Source: Aureobasidium sp. EXF-3400
Taxonomy: Eukaryota > Ascomycota > Dothideomycetes > Dothideales > Saccotheciaceae
Assembly (NCBI GenBank): GCA_024195585.1
Contig: SWBL01000123.1
Span: 62,001 to 126,000 of the forward strand
Length of the DNA: 64,000 bases
Reading direction: 5' to 3'
The translations under genes were made by a program, and so were the position numbers. The notes beneath the pieces were generated by a model. It did no database searches, had not been told where the DNA came from, and saw only the letters and a list, made by a program, of their open reading frames with translations. Below, one piece after another: positions 12,101 through 23,204 of this stretch (position 1 is the first letter of the stretch; the number at the start of each line of letters is the position of its first letter).

Positions 12101-12201
12101 CCAACATGGTCGGCGTATCGAGCCAGATAGGCCACAGTCAACGACGGATCCCGGTTGAAGTGTTCCGACTCGATGAAGCGCTCGAGCAAGTTCCAACTCA
12201 T
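9133..12201 (-). CDS. pik1: Phosphatidylinositol 4-kinase beta (Pik1)
   Basis: Three exons: 12201-11935, 11884-9234 and 9172-9133; predicted 985 aa. It makes PI4P at the Golgi and in the nucleus, driving secretion. The N-terminus carries the lipid-kinase-unique helical region (about 10-95, with YADHVGIQYVLCSKL). The middle is a long Ser-rich disordered linker. The PI3/4-kinase catalytic domain runs from about 685 to 965, with LKDRHNGNILI (catalytic loop, about 835) and HIDFGFML (activation loop, about 857). The main frame stops early at TRL. Splicing a GTGAGT donor at 9233 to CAG at 9173 adds a 13-residue end, YDTFQYRTQGIY, matching the conserved family C-terminus. That last 40-nt exon is easily missed. 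Confidence 0.94.
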
Positions 12202-12700
12202 CGAGACCAGGCACTGAGCATGTTCTTATTCGTAATGTAACAGGCGAAGGTCGCACCGCTTGGCTCAGCGATCCCGTACTTGTGTATACCGCAAGAAGAC
12301 ACCGAGGCTGTTCGACTGGCTTGGGTGAGCGTGTGCTTGTGCTTGTGTCCCCAGGGTCCAGCCATTGCAGATCCACCTTCTCCTGAACATGTCTACCCGC
12401 CCGCTTTTTCACCAATCCATCCACAACATCAACATTACGCTTGTATTAACCGTTGTTGCTCTTGGACAACACGAATGCCCCTAAAAAAACACACCCATCT
12501 TCGGCCCCTTTCTCATCCGGCGCATCTGAACATTCATCTTGTCGGATATAAGTCTCGGAGGAGACGATACGAGTACGAACGAGCCCATGCACAACGATTA
12601 CGATTCCTCTTCCCGTCTCCTTGTTCATGTCTATGCCTATATTGTCCTGCAACGAGGCATCGCGATTCTGCCCACTCTACCGCTGCTCGCTATTAATTCC
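12202..12700. other. Intergenic: PIK1 promoter and 3' flank of the DUF155 gene
   Basis: 500 bp between two minus-strand genes. No coding sequence is supported. Confidence 0.4.
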
Positions 12701-14324
12701 TCAATCCACGCCTGCGTACAAATCAACCACAATGTTAATCACAGCCACCATGATTTCGGCTGCGATCAGCACAATCACAATCCACTCCAGGTACTCGCCT
12801 GCATTATCTGTCAGCCTGGTTCCATCATGTTTCTTTGGTCGACTTACCATGTGAATGCGTCAATTGATCCTTCAACACTGCCAACAGATCCGCAATGACA
12901 TCCAATCGTTCCGTCAAGAGACTCACTCTCTGATCCATCTCCAGATAGCTTCTCACAGCCTGGTACACCGGGTCAAGTTGCGGTTCTGCCCACATAAGTT
13001 CCGGAGCATCAAGCACTGATCCTTGAAGATGGATGTTGATTCGTAGAATGAAGAGTTCTCCAATCTGCATGTTGATCTCTTTTCGTGACATGTTGACTTT
13101 ACCCGTCAGTGCGATTTGTGCTGGAATCTCTTTGTTGACGTCGATCGTATTGTCTACCAAGTCCTCGTATAATGATGTCTGCATCATGGGTTAGTCTCGT
13201 GTCTGCTTGCTCTCAGTCCATCTACGAACCTTTGTACTCTGTGCCAAGGCATGACTGATGGCAAGCTTGGTCATGTAATTCTTCTTCTCCCTCAAACTGA
13301 TAAAGTCGTTGTAGATTCGAGCTTGGTATTCCTTGGTGTAGTAGAAGTTGAAGTTTTCTTGTTGGATATCATCCTTGGAGAGTTTTTCGGTTTCGAATTT
13401 AGCGAGTTCCTTCAAGAATTTCTGTTCGTGCTGAACAGACATGCCCCATATCACAACAACTCCATACTCAAAGCAGAATACTTCGGGAACGTGGACAGTT
13501 GTGTCAAAGTCGGGAGTGTCGGTTTGTGGCATCAGGAGAGCTTCGTTGGATGTCGATGCTTCGTGGTTTTCTATTATCGCCGACTCCTCACTCTCGACCT
13601 GCAAATCCAGCAAGTCTTCCCTCCTTCTCTCAGCATTTCCTTCGACCTCAATAGCACTGTCAGAGAATCGTCGTTGCGCAGTAGAGTGCACGACCTGGGC
13701 TTCTTCGATTTGCGGCTCTGATTTGGGGTTGTACTGGTACGGAGTGTAAATGCATTCATCGAATTGTTTCGGCGCGGCCTTCTTAAGTTTGCGACTTTTG
13801 AGAAAGCGTAACAAATCTTCCATGCGGTATGAACTGGCAGTACAGTATGCCGTGACACGAGGCAGTTTGTCTCTGTCGTCTTTGCCTAGCCTTGCGGCGT
13901 CACGCCGGGCGGTTGGGTCCTTTATCCTGGTAAATTGCGAGTAGACATCACGGCCACTCTCCTCGTCAGGACCATCTTCACCATGTTCCGGGTTCGGTAG
14001 GAGTTTTAGTTTTTGAGCCGTCCTTGTTGTGCGTTGGGGGCCAATCTTTGCAGCGGGAGCGCCGGGACCTATCGACAATGGAGCGCCTTGACTATTTCTT
14101 CTGCGGAGTTTGCTGTTGAGGGCCGAGAGCATGGGTTGACTGCCATCTCTCGGCGGAGTGTTTATGGTTGCGACTGAGCCTGTGGAATGTGCGGAGGCTG
14201 AAGGGAATATAGGTCTTCGGGTCGGTGGACTGCTCGTTGCAATAGTGGGATTGAATGTGACGCTGCGAGCAGGACGATCGGGCTTCTTGCCCAGGAGGGG
14301 AGTCGACTCTGCTGTTGTCGCCAT
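12701..14324 (-). CDS. DUF155 (RMD1/RMD8/SIF2-like) membrane protein
   Basis: Three exons: 14324-13230, 13178-12848 and 12798-12701; predicted 507 aa. The N-terminal ~150 residues are disordered and basic. The DUF155 domain follows, with RVTAYCTASSYRMEDLLRFL (about 155), the FEYGVVVIWG core (about 290), and the helical LDAPELMWAEPQLDPVY block in exon 2. Exon 3 restores a C-terminal membrane anchor (EYLEWIVIVLIAAEIMVAV) that would be lost without the second intron. Yeast relatives Rmd1/Rmd8 are needed for sporulation, a mitochondrial paralogue affects mitochondrial translation, and the fission-yeast relative was found as a Sad1-interacting factor. No mitochondrial presequence is obvious here, so the cytosolic/endomembrane RMD branch fits better. 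Confidence 0.9.
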
Positions 14325-14776
14325 GATGGGGATGACTCGTCCGAGTGTGTTGTGGAACGTTCGGCGAGAAGGTCGAGTATCGACGCACGCCTTGGTCTAC
14401 CAGAATGAATGGCCGAGAGTGACGAAAGTCGAGGCACAATCGTCTTGAACGTCTTACACCAAGCACGCCGTTCCGTCGAGGGCTGGGCGTCGCAACTTCC
14501 TCTTCTTTTCTGAAAACATCGACGTCACCTAAGAGCGTCCGAGCTCTGTACCGTAATCCACGTTTATTTTCACCTTCGTTGCATTACTTTATAATGAGGT
14601 GGTACGAGAAGAATGATTTCTATCATCACTGTAAATACTGCCCTCCAACCGGTGGAAAACTGTCGCAATCTCACAAGTGACCCTTCTCCAGCTTGGAGTA
14701 GTCAAGTGTTATTACAGTATCGAGATGTGCAGTCGTTTTCTGAATGTGGACATAACGATGTCTAGATGTCTATACA
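14325..14776. other. Intergenic: DUF155 promoter and IAH1-like 3' flank
   Basis: About 450 bp between two minus-strand genes. No gene or repeat is seen. Confidence 0.4.
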
Positions 14777-15683
14777 TTACTCCTTCCAAGCCTCGGCATC
14801 ATCCCAAGAAGGAAGCACATACGGCATACTGTCAGGAGCGTGCTCTGGCAGCTTTTCTGTGATCAACTTCATCAATTCCCTGTAGATGATTTCATATCCT
14901 TCGGGGTTCAGATGCAGACCATCATGCAGCATTTGTGCAAGTGTCTGGTTTTGCTCAATCTCGCTTGAGCCCGGCAATGGCTCACCCTCCTTCCAGCCAG
15001 CTTCCTTCATGAATGCAGCCCAAACGTCAAGCACAGGAAGGCTGAACTCTTGGGCAATTTGACGAACTGCCTCTGCATATTTGGCAGCGTTGGCAGCAGT
15101 GCGTCTCATGACATTGATACCATTTGTCTTGTCGTGTGCCAGTGCCTTTCTCTCCTCGATCGGAGGAGGCGTAAGCAAAATGAGCTGCGGCTTGTGTGCT
15201 TGCAGCTTAGGGTGGTTGATAATGTCCCTCAAGTTCTTCTTATACTGTTCGAGGTCGACAGTCTGAGGGAATCCTGGGGTGTTCGGTAACCGAGCATCAT
15301 TGGCACCCAAGAAGATGGTCTGCAGGCCCTGATGAGTAAAACATATCATAACAAATTACATGTCGGACTCACCATTAAGCGAATACGGCCCTGCTCAGGA
15401 GCTGGGAGGATACGAGGCAGGACTTTCAAAGCCTGTGTGGTGTTGTATCCACTAATGGCATTTTGTCAGATGGATGTAGCAAGCAATTGAATCAGACATG
15501 GCTACCTGAATCCTCTGTTGATTACATCAAGACGACGGATGTATGCTGTAACGGCTTAGCTGAGCCCAAGACGTGTTTCTAGAAACACATACCATCCTGC
15601 AGTGCTGGAGTCCATCCAAAACCTTTGGCTTGGCTAGCACTCTGCTGCGTGATGGAATCACCAAAAAGGATGAATTGTTCCAT
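14777..15683 (-). CDS. iah1: SGNH/GDSL esterase, isoamyl acetate hydrolase-like
   Basis: Four exons: 15683-15593, 15545-15506, 15451-15373 and 15319-14777; predicted 250 aa, close to yeast Iah1 (238 aa). The four SGNH blocks are visible: FGDSIT with nucleophile Ser10, a glycine block in the spliced middle (RGFSGYNT), GAND with Asn77, and DGLHLN with Asp203 and His206. For the last intron I chose the CTGCAG acceptor at 15320, which gives RLMTIFLGAND; an acceptor 9 nt upstream would add Gly-Leu-Gln inside the conserved strand. The family hydrolyses short acetate esters; the natural substrate here is unknown. No signal peptide, so probably cytosolic. Confidence 0.9.
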
Positions 15684-16463
15684 GGTGCACAGCGTTCGAT
15701 GATGAAACAAACAAGGAGAGGTACAAAGCACTAGCGCGATGATATGGCAGTTGTGGAGAGTGAGTGGAGCACGGATTTGGCGGCTCATCGGATAAACAGA
15801 CGGAGGAATTGCCCATCATTGTCTTGGTCCTTAGCACCGGACTCGTGATGTTTCAAGTCATGATGTTGATCAGAAGTTGTCTGTGAACCGCATAGAGAAA
15901 CAGCGTCTCTAAGTATTGTATGCGATAACGGCAAGGATGAAGAAACAGAAAAAGGAGAAGTAGCATGTAGAGAAAACGTAGGACGACCTGATATGGAGGT
16001 GACGTCCAGCTGCTGCCCATTCACACCGCTCTGATGGCGCTTGGCACTGCAAGCGCAGGGTCCCTCATAAAGCTTAACGGTAGGGTCATCTGCACCTTTT
16101 GGCGCGGGATGCAGCAAGAAGGGTAAGAATATCTAATGGCCGGCGACGATTGGCAGCATGAACGATAAGCCAGCCTAGCCAGGAGAGCCCCTTGAGACGT
16201 CTCGCATCATGAGCGCCCCCCAGATCGACTGGAATGATCGATCATGTGCCAAGGGATCCACCAGCCCATCGCGTCAGAGGGCACTTGATAGTCACGGGCA
16301 GGTGGTGGTAGCGACTCGAGGCATGGCCAGCGGTCAAGGGGGCACTGATGCTCTGTCATCTCCGACTTGCGGCCTACATCTTGTCCAACACCCTCGGTCC
16401 TGCGTCTTGGGTGATGTGGTGCTTCCTCGTACATACCTGCATATGCAACCATCTTAACCCCTA
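15684..16463. other. Divergent intergenic region IAH1-like / CLC channel
   Basis: 780 bp containing both promoters. No supported ORF, repeat or RNA gene. Confidence 0.4.
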
Positions 16464-19387
16464 ATGCCGAAATCTGTAGCCTCGTATGCGTACGACGCAG
16501 ACGCTCTTGACCATGATAGCACACCACCTACTCCAAGGAGCAGCAGAGGCAGCACTGTGAGAAGACATGGCCGCCGCCTCGCTTCCGACTGGGACCTCAA
16601 AAGCCGACTGCCTTCACGCCTGATTCTCGACGACCACGCTTCTTTGCTCGACAACCCTGATGGCCGCCCGTCCTATCGTGCCATTGCTTCGGCGCCTCAC
16701 TCCCCAAAGAAGACGTTTCGAAGGAGGAACAGCGCCCCGAGCGCCGAAGGACGCTCCGGAACCCTCTCCTCGAGAGTTGCAAAAGCCTTTGGGGCTGAAG
16801 CGAACCGGCTTGAAGGTAGTCATCCTGCTTTCTAAGCACTACTGCTTTGCTGACACCCATCGCAGAAGACGATGACGATGACGACGACCAACAAAAACTA
16901 TCCGAGTCAATCTACTTCGACGACCGCGTCTGGTACGATCAGTATACGAGTACAGACTGGGTACAAGACAGCATAAGCGATGCCTTTCGCTTGAAAGAGT
17001 TGCGTGGTCGTAAAGGCTTTAGGGGCAGAGCCGAAGCTCTGTTCGATGCCGCTCAGGGCTGGATACTGGTAGCTGTCATTGGATGCGTCACTGCTGGTAT
17101 CGCATACATTGTCGATGTGTCCGAGTCTTTCATATTCGACTTGAAGACAGGCTATTGTTCCTACAAGTGGTACTATGGAAAGAGAAGCTGTTGTCAAGGT
17201 GCCGGTACCTGCGAGCAATGGACTCGTTGGTCGTTGCATCTGACTCCCGGCCCCGAGGAGAATGGTTGGTTCGACTACGCAGCTTTCGTCTTCTGGGTGA
17301 TAGCTCTGTCTCTAGCAGCCTGCTTGGTTACATTGCAGACAAAGACTGTCGTTAGCTCGGCTGTCAGTCTCTCCACGCTCGACGAGAATCTTGCTGCACA
17401 TGCCCAACCCACTGCCGAAGCCCGGAAAGACAGTACGGGCAGTCCCACACGTCGCTTTGCCGAAGCTGTTCAACGTCCTCCCATGGTGTATTACCCAGCT
17501 GCTGGAAGTGGTGTCGCCGAGGTCAAGGTCATTCTTAGCGGCTTCATTATCCGAGGATATCTTGGTCTACGAACTCTTGTCATCAAGACCTTTGGCCTGA
17601 TTTTGAGTGTTGCTTCCGGTCTTTCGATCGGTAAAGAAGGGCCATTTGTCCACGTTGCGACCTGCGTCGGTAACGTCGCATGCCGCATGTTCGAAAAGTA
17701 TCATGTCAATGATGCCAAAAGACGAGAAATTCTCAGCGCGAGCGCTGCAAGTGGTGTTGCAGTTGCCTTTGGTTCTCCCATCGGAGGTGTTCTCTTCAGT
17801 TTGGAGGAAGTCAGCTACTATTTCCCACCCAAGACTCTATTCCGAACTTTCTTCTGCTGCATCGTAAGTTATTCGAGAATCTCTGGTGTGTATGAAAAGT
17901 TGATTGATCTATCGGCAGGCTGCAGCCCTATCCTTGAAGTTCCTTAATCCTTATGGCACTGGCAAGATTGTCCTGTTCGAAGTCCGTTACTTGACAGACT
18001 GGCAGTTCTTTGAGATGATTATCTTCATACTTCTGGGTGTCCTGGGCGGTACGCTGGGAGCACTTTTCATCAAGGCATCACGTCTCTGGGCAACCACTTT
18101 CCGACGTATCCCGAGCATCAAAAAGTACCCAGTCCTCGAAGTCTTCTTGGTCGCTTTGGTCACTGGACTCGTCAGCTGGTGGAATAGGTATACCAGGATC
18201 CCTGTCTCAGAACTACTGTTTGAGCTGGCTAGCCTGTGCAGTTCTTTCAGCTCCTCTGGTTATGGACTATGCCCCACTGAGGAGAATATCCCGAACGTTA
18301 TTGGATATCTTTGCATTGCATTCGTGATCAAGTCGGCATTGACGGTGGTGACGTTCGGAATTAAGCTGCCTGCAGGTATTTATGTGCCCTCGATGGTGGT
18401 TGGCGGTCTTCTTGGACGCATTGTTGGTCACACAGTGCAATTTATCACCTTGAAGTACCCACAGTTGGAGATATTCGGAAACTGCCCTGCAAACGGCAAC
18501 CCAGAGTCGTGTGTTGTACCAGGAGTATACGCGCTTGTGGCAGCCGGAGCCACTATGACGGGTGTCACGAGACTTTCGGTCACTCTCGCAGTCATCTTGT
18601 TCGAGCTCACTGGCTCTCTGGAGCATGTCCTTCCCTTTTCAATTGGCGTCCTGGTTTCAAAATGGACAGCTGATGCCTTGGAGCCTCTAAGCATTTACGT
18701 GAGTACCCAACCATCTCTGATGTCACATCCAGCACACTGAGCTAACAATTTCCGAAATAGGATCTTCTGACCGACATGAACTCGTACCCCTACCTCGATG
18801 CAAAATCCCATCCACCCTTCTTGGGCGACCTGGGCGACATAACTCACGAACCAAACCCCAAACGCCTAATCGACATTTCTTCCTCACCTTTTATACCTTC
18901 GCACCAACTCCGCAGCAAACTCGAGTACATGCACATGGCCGGTGAACTTGACGGTGGTCTCCCTATCCTCAAAAACGGCGTCTTGGTCGGCATAATTCCA
19001 GGCCCTGACCTCGAATTCGCACTCGACCACCTCCAAGAAGGCGAGCAAGACGCAATGTGTTACCTAGGCCGCCCTGCTTCTCGCGCCTTCCCCCAAGATT
19101 CTGTCTCTTCTCCCTCCGAGTCATTGCACATTCTCGAATCTTCGGATGCAGAGATTGGACGAGGCTTGAGGGATGGCGAGGTGGACCTTTCTAGCTGTGT
19201 GGATCCTTCGCCCATGGCATTGGATATTCGCTCTCCGCTCGAGTTGGTCTTTGAGCTGTTTTCGAAGTTGGGATTGAGGTATTTGTGTGTATTGGATGGA
19301 GGCAAGTTTGCGGGCTTGGTGCATAAGAAGGCGTTTGTGAGGTATGTCAAGGAATTGGAACATCAGGAGAGGAAAGGAGAGCATTGA
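16464..19387 (+). CDS. CLC-family chloride channel or Cl-/H+ exchanger
   Basis: Four exons: 16464-16815, 16866-17863, 17919-18698 and 18761-19387; predicted 918 aa. A disordered N-terminus ends in a poly-Asp run across the first intron. The CLC pore follows. Its selectivity motifs are all present: GSGVAEVK (about 331), GKEGPFVH (about 372, gating glutamate) and GIYVP (second half). A glutamate in GVLFSLEE (about 430) matches the proton-glutamate position of exchangers, so Cl-/H+ exchange is likelier than a pure channel. Exon 4 encodes two CBS domains (about 711-918), ending in the typical LGLRYLCVLDGGKFAGLV strand. Fungal Gef1 relatives act in Golgi/endosome/vacuole ion balance and copper loading. 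The first exon is the least certain part. Confidence 0.93.
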
Positions 19388-19640
19388 TGTGAATGAACGA
19401 TGAAATGATGGAGGCAGGTCATGTGAGTTATGCATGATATGGCATGCAAGGAACACGATCATCGGACGAGGACGTACAACAAGGGTCTGTTTATACCAGA
19501 CATGCATGGAGTTTTAACGAATTTAGATGTCTTTTTTCTTTCTTTCATTATATGCATCTAACACCCTTATGAAGCCACATCTAGCACTGACTGACAAAGA
19601 GCATCATCAATTTGTTACACCCAACCCTCTCATCTCTACC

Positions 19641-21289
19641 TCACTTCTGCTGGAAACCCTGCTCTTTCTGCCACTTATCCTCCCACCCAGGAAACCAAGG
19701 ATACTCATCCAACGTCTTCGCCTCCCACCCCTCCTCCACAACTCCTTTAGCCTTTTGTTCTCTGTCCATCTCTTCCAATGCAGGAACAACGACATGCTCA
19801 GTATGCCACGTACCCTTGTACTCCATCAACTCCTTCTTGCCGTCTTTAAGCACTTTAACCAGCAAACCAGGTATATAAGGTTCTGTTGCCAGAGCAGAAA
19901 CGGGTGTAAACAGACATTTGAAGTTGAAGACTATACCACCGGAAAGAGGCAATCGACGTAGGGTTTGCCAGTCTACGCGTACATTGCAGCGTGAAAGGTC
20001 ATGGGTTGGGTCTTGGACGTCGCGGAGAGATGCGTGTGGATCATTGGGCGGCATGAATAAAGGTTCGTCAATCTCCAGGCCCCAGGAGCCGCGTTGGATG
20101 GGCTTGTCTGTGGGTAGTTTGGCGAAGAATCTGCTTTTTGGTTTGATATTAGAAAAGTCCTTAACGTAGCCGTATAGTGACAAGGGTGCAATGTTGAGGA
20201 AGAAGAGGTATGACTTACCTATCCATCGAAAACTCCATCTTCTCCTTGTAGTCTGGAATAGGCGCATGTATATCTTTGAGATCTTTGCCAATCTTTGTGC
20301 CAACAGTCCACCCCAATGAACTACAGATGACTCCAGCGCGGAAGCTATAATACCCAGTTTGAGGACTCCTGAGTACAATAGCAAAGTCCTCGGGCACATT
20401 GTTCAGCAATACCTCTAGAGGATCCATCTCTCTGAGGTCTGTTGCCGTAGCCAGGATATTATTGTGGAAAATCAGTTTTTGCTTGTCGATGGAAAAGTGT
20501 TGTGGATATCTTGCGGTCAGGAATTGAAGAACCATTTCCATGAGTTCTTTGCATGCTATCTCGGAACCAGGCAGGGACTGAAGAATTTCGGAACCGTGTT
20601 TTGAGTAGAGGTCTTGACGTTGCTTGATGCGGGAAGCGTAGGTCTTGTCGAGTTCGAGCCACCAGTCTGGCTCTAATTTCTTGTATGCTTTATGCAGGAA
20701 TCCGTCAGTGCTGTGGTGGTGACTCTTAGATGTGATCATACTTACACATTGTTTGATGATACTCCCATCTAAAAGGTCGATACGGTCTAGCCAAGGCAGT
20801 CTTGATGTCGAAACTGGTATAAGGTGCGGGCATTGGTACACCACTCAGAGTAGCATAATCCGGGAAGTTTCCCAAAGCCTTGATTTCTTCCACAGTAAGG
20901 CCAGTGGGAGTAGAGTACTTCTTGAATTGCGGAGCCAAGACATTGGTATCATGTGGGAGGGGTTTGCTGGTGTTGTGTGGTAGCTCACTCAAGCCCTTTC
21001 CTGATTTCCCACCAACGCTGAAGCGAGTGTCGGTGAGTTCTGCTAGAGCTGTACGTCTGCAAGGCGGGAAAGTGTCTCTGTATTCTTGGCCAGCAGGAAG
21101 AGTGGGTTTCTTGGGCAGTTCTTGTTTTGCTGGAGATGGAGATCTTGGAGGAGCCCATGATAGTTTGCGTTGGCTGTTAAGGCCAAATCTGCTCAGAAGC
21201 AAAGCTCTTTGCTTTTCATTCCGAGCAAAGTATGAGACAGTGATAATGGTAAAAGCGATACCAAGGATGTATAGGTAGAAACTCAGCAT
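19641..21289 (-). CDS. DUF3445 protein, heme-dependent oxidative N-demethylase-like
   Basis: Three exons: 21289-20746, 20687-20219 and 20130-19641; predicted 500 aa. An N-terminal membrane anchor (about 3-22) is followed by a Pro/Ser-rich linker and then the DUF3445 domain, starting near ARPYRPFRWEYHQTM and including LEPDWWLEL, an SLGW block and WTVGTKIG. The first junction was set as GTAAGT (20745) to AAAG (20688), because it gives HQTMSYKKLEPDWW in frame and has a CTGAC branch site 14 nt before the acceptor. Bacterial members belong to heme-dependent N-demethylases; substrates of the fungal proteins are unknown. An in-frame upstream mini-exon (21526-21506) could extend the start by 22 residues. 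Confidence 0.86.
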
Positions 21290-21759
21290 ATTGCTGAGCG
21301 TGAAGAGGTATAGGTTGAAATATGGAGATAAGGACTATATGAACACAAAACAGTCACGAGAACAAGTGCAACAGCTTGAGAATACACAGTGATGAGGATA
21401 GTGAGATGTTCTTATACGCGACTCGATAAGAAAAGGCAGAGAGATAGGATCCGAGTACGGAGAGTTCAGGAAGACAGACAGAAGGTCTTTCGTGTACCGA
21501 CTTACCTTGCCCGATTTAGCGGCCATGTACGTAGCAAGCCATGGCGATGAGAGCGATTGGAGGACGACTACGATAAGTCAGACGGCGATAAGTGGCAGAT
21601 AATATCAAGGGACTGCATTTCTGGAAATGGACAAGCAGGGCGGCGCTTGGCAGCAGATTTGGCGGGGTCTTTGCAGCGGCAGCGAGGGGTTTCAGTTGAT
21701 CACAAGCTCTGGGGGACTTTTCGTCTCGACAAAGATAAGGAAAACACAGAATCGCAATC
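21290..21759. promoter_or_regulatory. Divergent promoter region DUF3445 / PDCD5
   Basis: 470 bp between divergent starts. It includes a possible 7-codon upstream exon of the DUF3445 gene on the minus strand (21526-21506) followed by a GTAAGT donor. If that exon is real, the shared promoter shrinks to about 230 bp (21527-21759). Confidence 0.5.
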
Positions 21760-22284
21760 ATGGGTGACGCCGATCTTGAACAGGTAAGTAGACACGATGT
21801 GTGATCTTGTTACAGAGCACCTCTGACTTGGCGTGGTAGATTAGGCGTGCGCGCCTGCAAGAGATGCAGCAGCAGCAGGGCCAGTCGGGCGGTCAGGGCG
21901 GTCAAGGAGGCGAGCAAGAGCAGAAGCAGCAGCGTGAAGGTGAGGAAATCTGTTGAGTTCTTCTGTTATTGTCCTTACGACTGACGCAATCGTGGTATAG
22001 CCGAAGCACGCGCAAGCATTCTGTCGCAAATCCTCGAACCAGATGCCGCAGACCGCCTAGGTCGTATCCGCCTCGTCAAGGCATCGCGTGCCGAAGACGT
22101 CGAGAACAGACTGATCATGCTGGCACGCAGTGGTCAACTCAGACAAAAGATCTCCGAGGCTCAACTCAAGGACATCCTCGGCGCCATGTCCGAGCAGCAA
22201 GAAAAGAAAGAGACTGTCAAGGTGTCGAGAAGAAAGGGAGGTTGGGATGATGATGACCTGGAGGACCTGCTGAACGACGATTGA
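21760..22284 (+). CDS. PDCD5/TFAR19-family DNA-binding protein
   Basis: Three exons: 21760-21783, 21840-21939 and 22001-22284; predicted 135 aa, the usual family size. The first exon codes only eight residues (MGDADLEQ). Exon 2 opens with the hallmark IRRARLQEM, followed by a Gln/Gly-rich insertion. Exon 3 holds the three-helix bundle with ILEPDAADRLGRIRLVK, the NRLIMLARSGQL turn and an acidic C-terminus. Archaeal and eukaryotic members are small nucleic-acid-binding proteins; human PDCD5 is linked to apoptosis and to tubulin folding through prefoldin/CCT. The fungal role is not established. Confidence 0.95.
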
Positions 22285-23204
22285 GATGCCACGCATTCCT
22301 GCCTTCTGTCTCGACGAATGAGTCTTGCATTCCGGCGCACAATCATGCATCCGCCTGAACCAACACAACACTGCCAGACACGCGACCACGAAATTTACTG
22401 TCGACTGCAGCCAATTACATACCCATACATGTCATTGTACAAAGCTGCATCGAGAAAAGCCACTGCTCTTTAATCCCAATCAAAATGGGTTAACCTCTGC
22501 AATAATAAATACTCTCGAACCAACATTTTCAGCTTATCGGCTCCTTCCCAACCAGGTCAATCGTGAGATTCAAGTAGACAAGAGCAGGTTGAGGACGGTT
22601 TCGAGCCGAACAATACTGAGTTCATCAGCAGAATATGAGAATTGAACTTTCCCTGTCTGCCTTGTTGACACACCCTGATTTGTGTCATCTGAATCCTCCA
22701 CTCTGTCCCGTTTTGATCATGATCATAATCTTTGTGCCACGGTTGAGTTTCGGTATTGCCCAATCACTAAATCATCGCTGTAATCTAGTAATACTACACT
22801 CGACTCTTGATGTGCATCTTTGCCGCACAAGGTTTGGTTCTTCCAAAATCGTCTCTCTTCTGACATTACCCGCAAACAGAGCAACACCAATCTGTCGCTT
22901 TTGGAACACTGAGATTGCAAAGGTTTTGTGCCGAGATCATCATTCCAATCTAGACCTCCGCCATTTAATAAATTTCTGGTCGCCCGGGATCTTGGTTGCT
23001 ACCCCGTGGATTCCATATTAACTCAATCAAAGCCATATTGACCCTCTGGACTACATGTGGCAATGAGCAACAACAACAAAGTCCAACATCCACCAATCTT
23101 TAGAAGAGACCAGAGCAAAATGCACAAGAGACAGACCAAGTCGTAGCTAACAAGACTTTCTTCATTACTTTACATTAGAAAATATTCTATCCTCCTCCAA
23201 CAAT
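22285..23204. other. Convergent intergenic region PDCD5 / lysophospholipase
   Basis: 920 bp between convergent genes. Short frames only. Nothing convincing. Confidence 0.4.
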
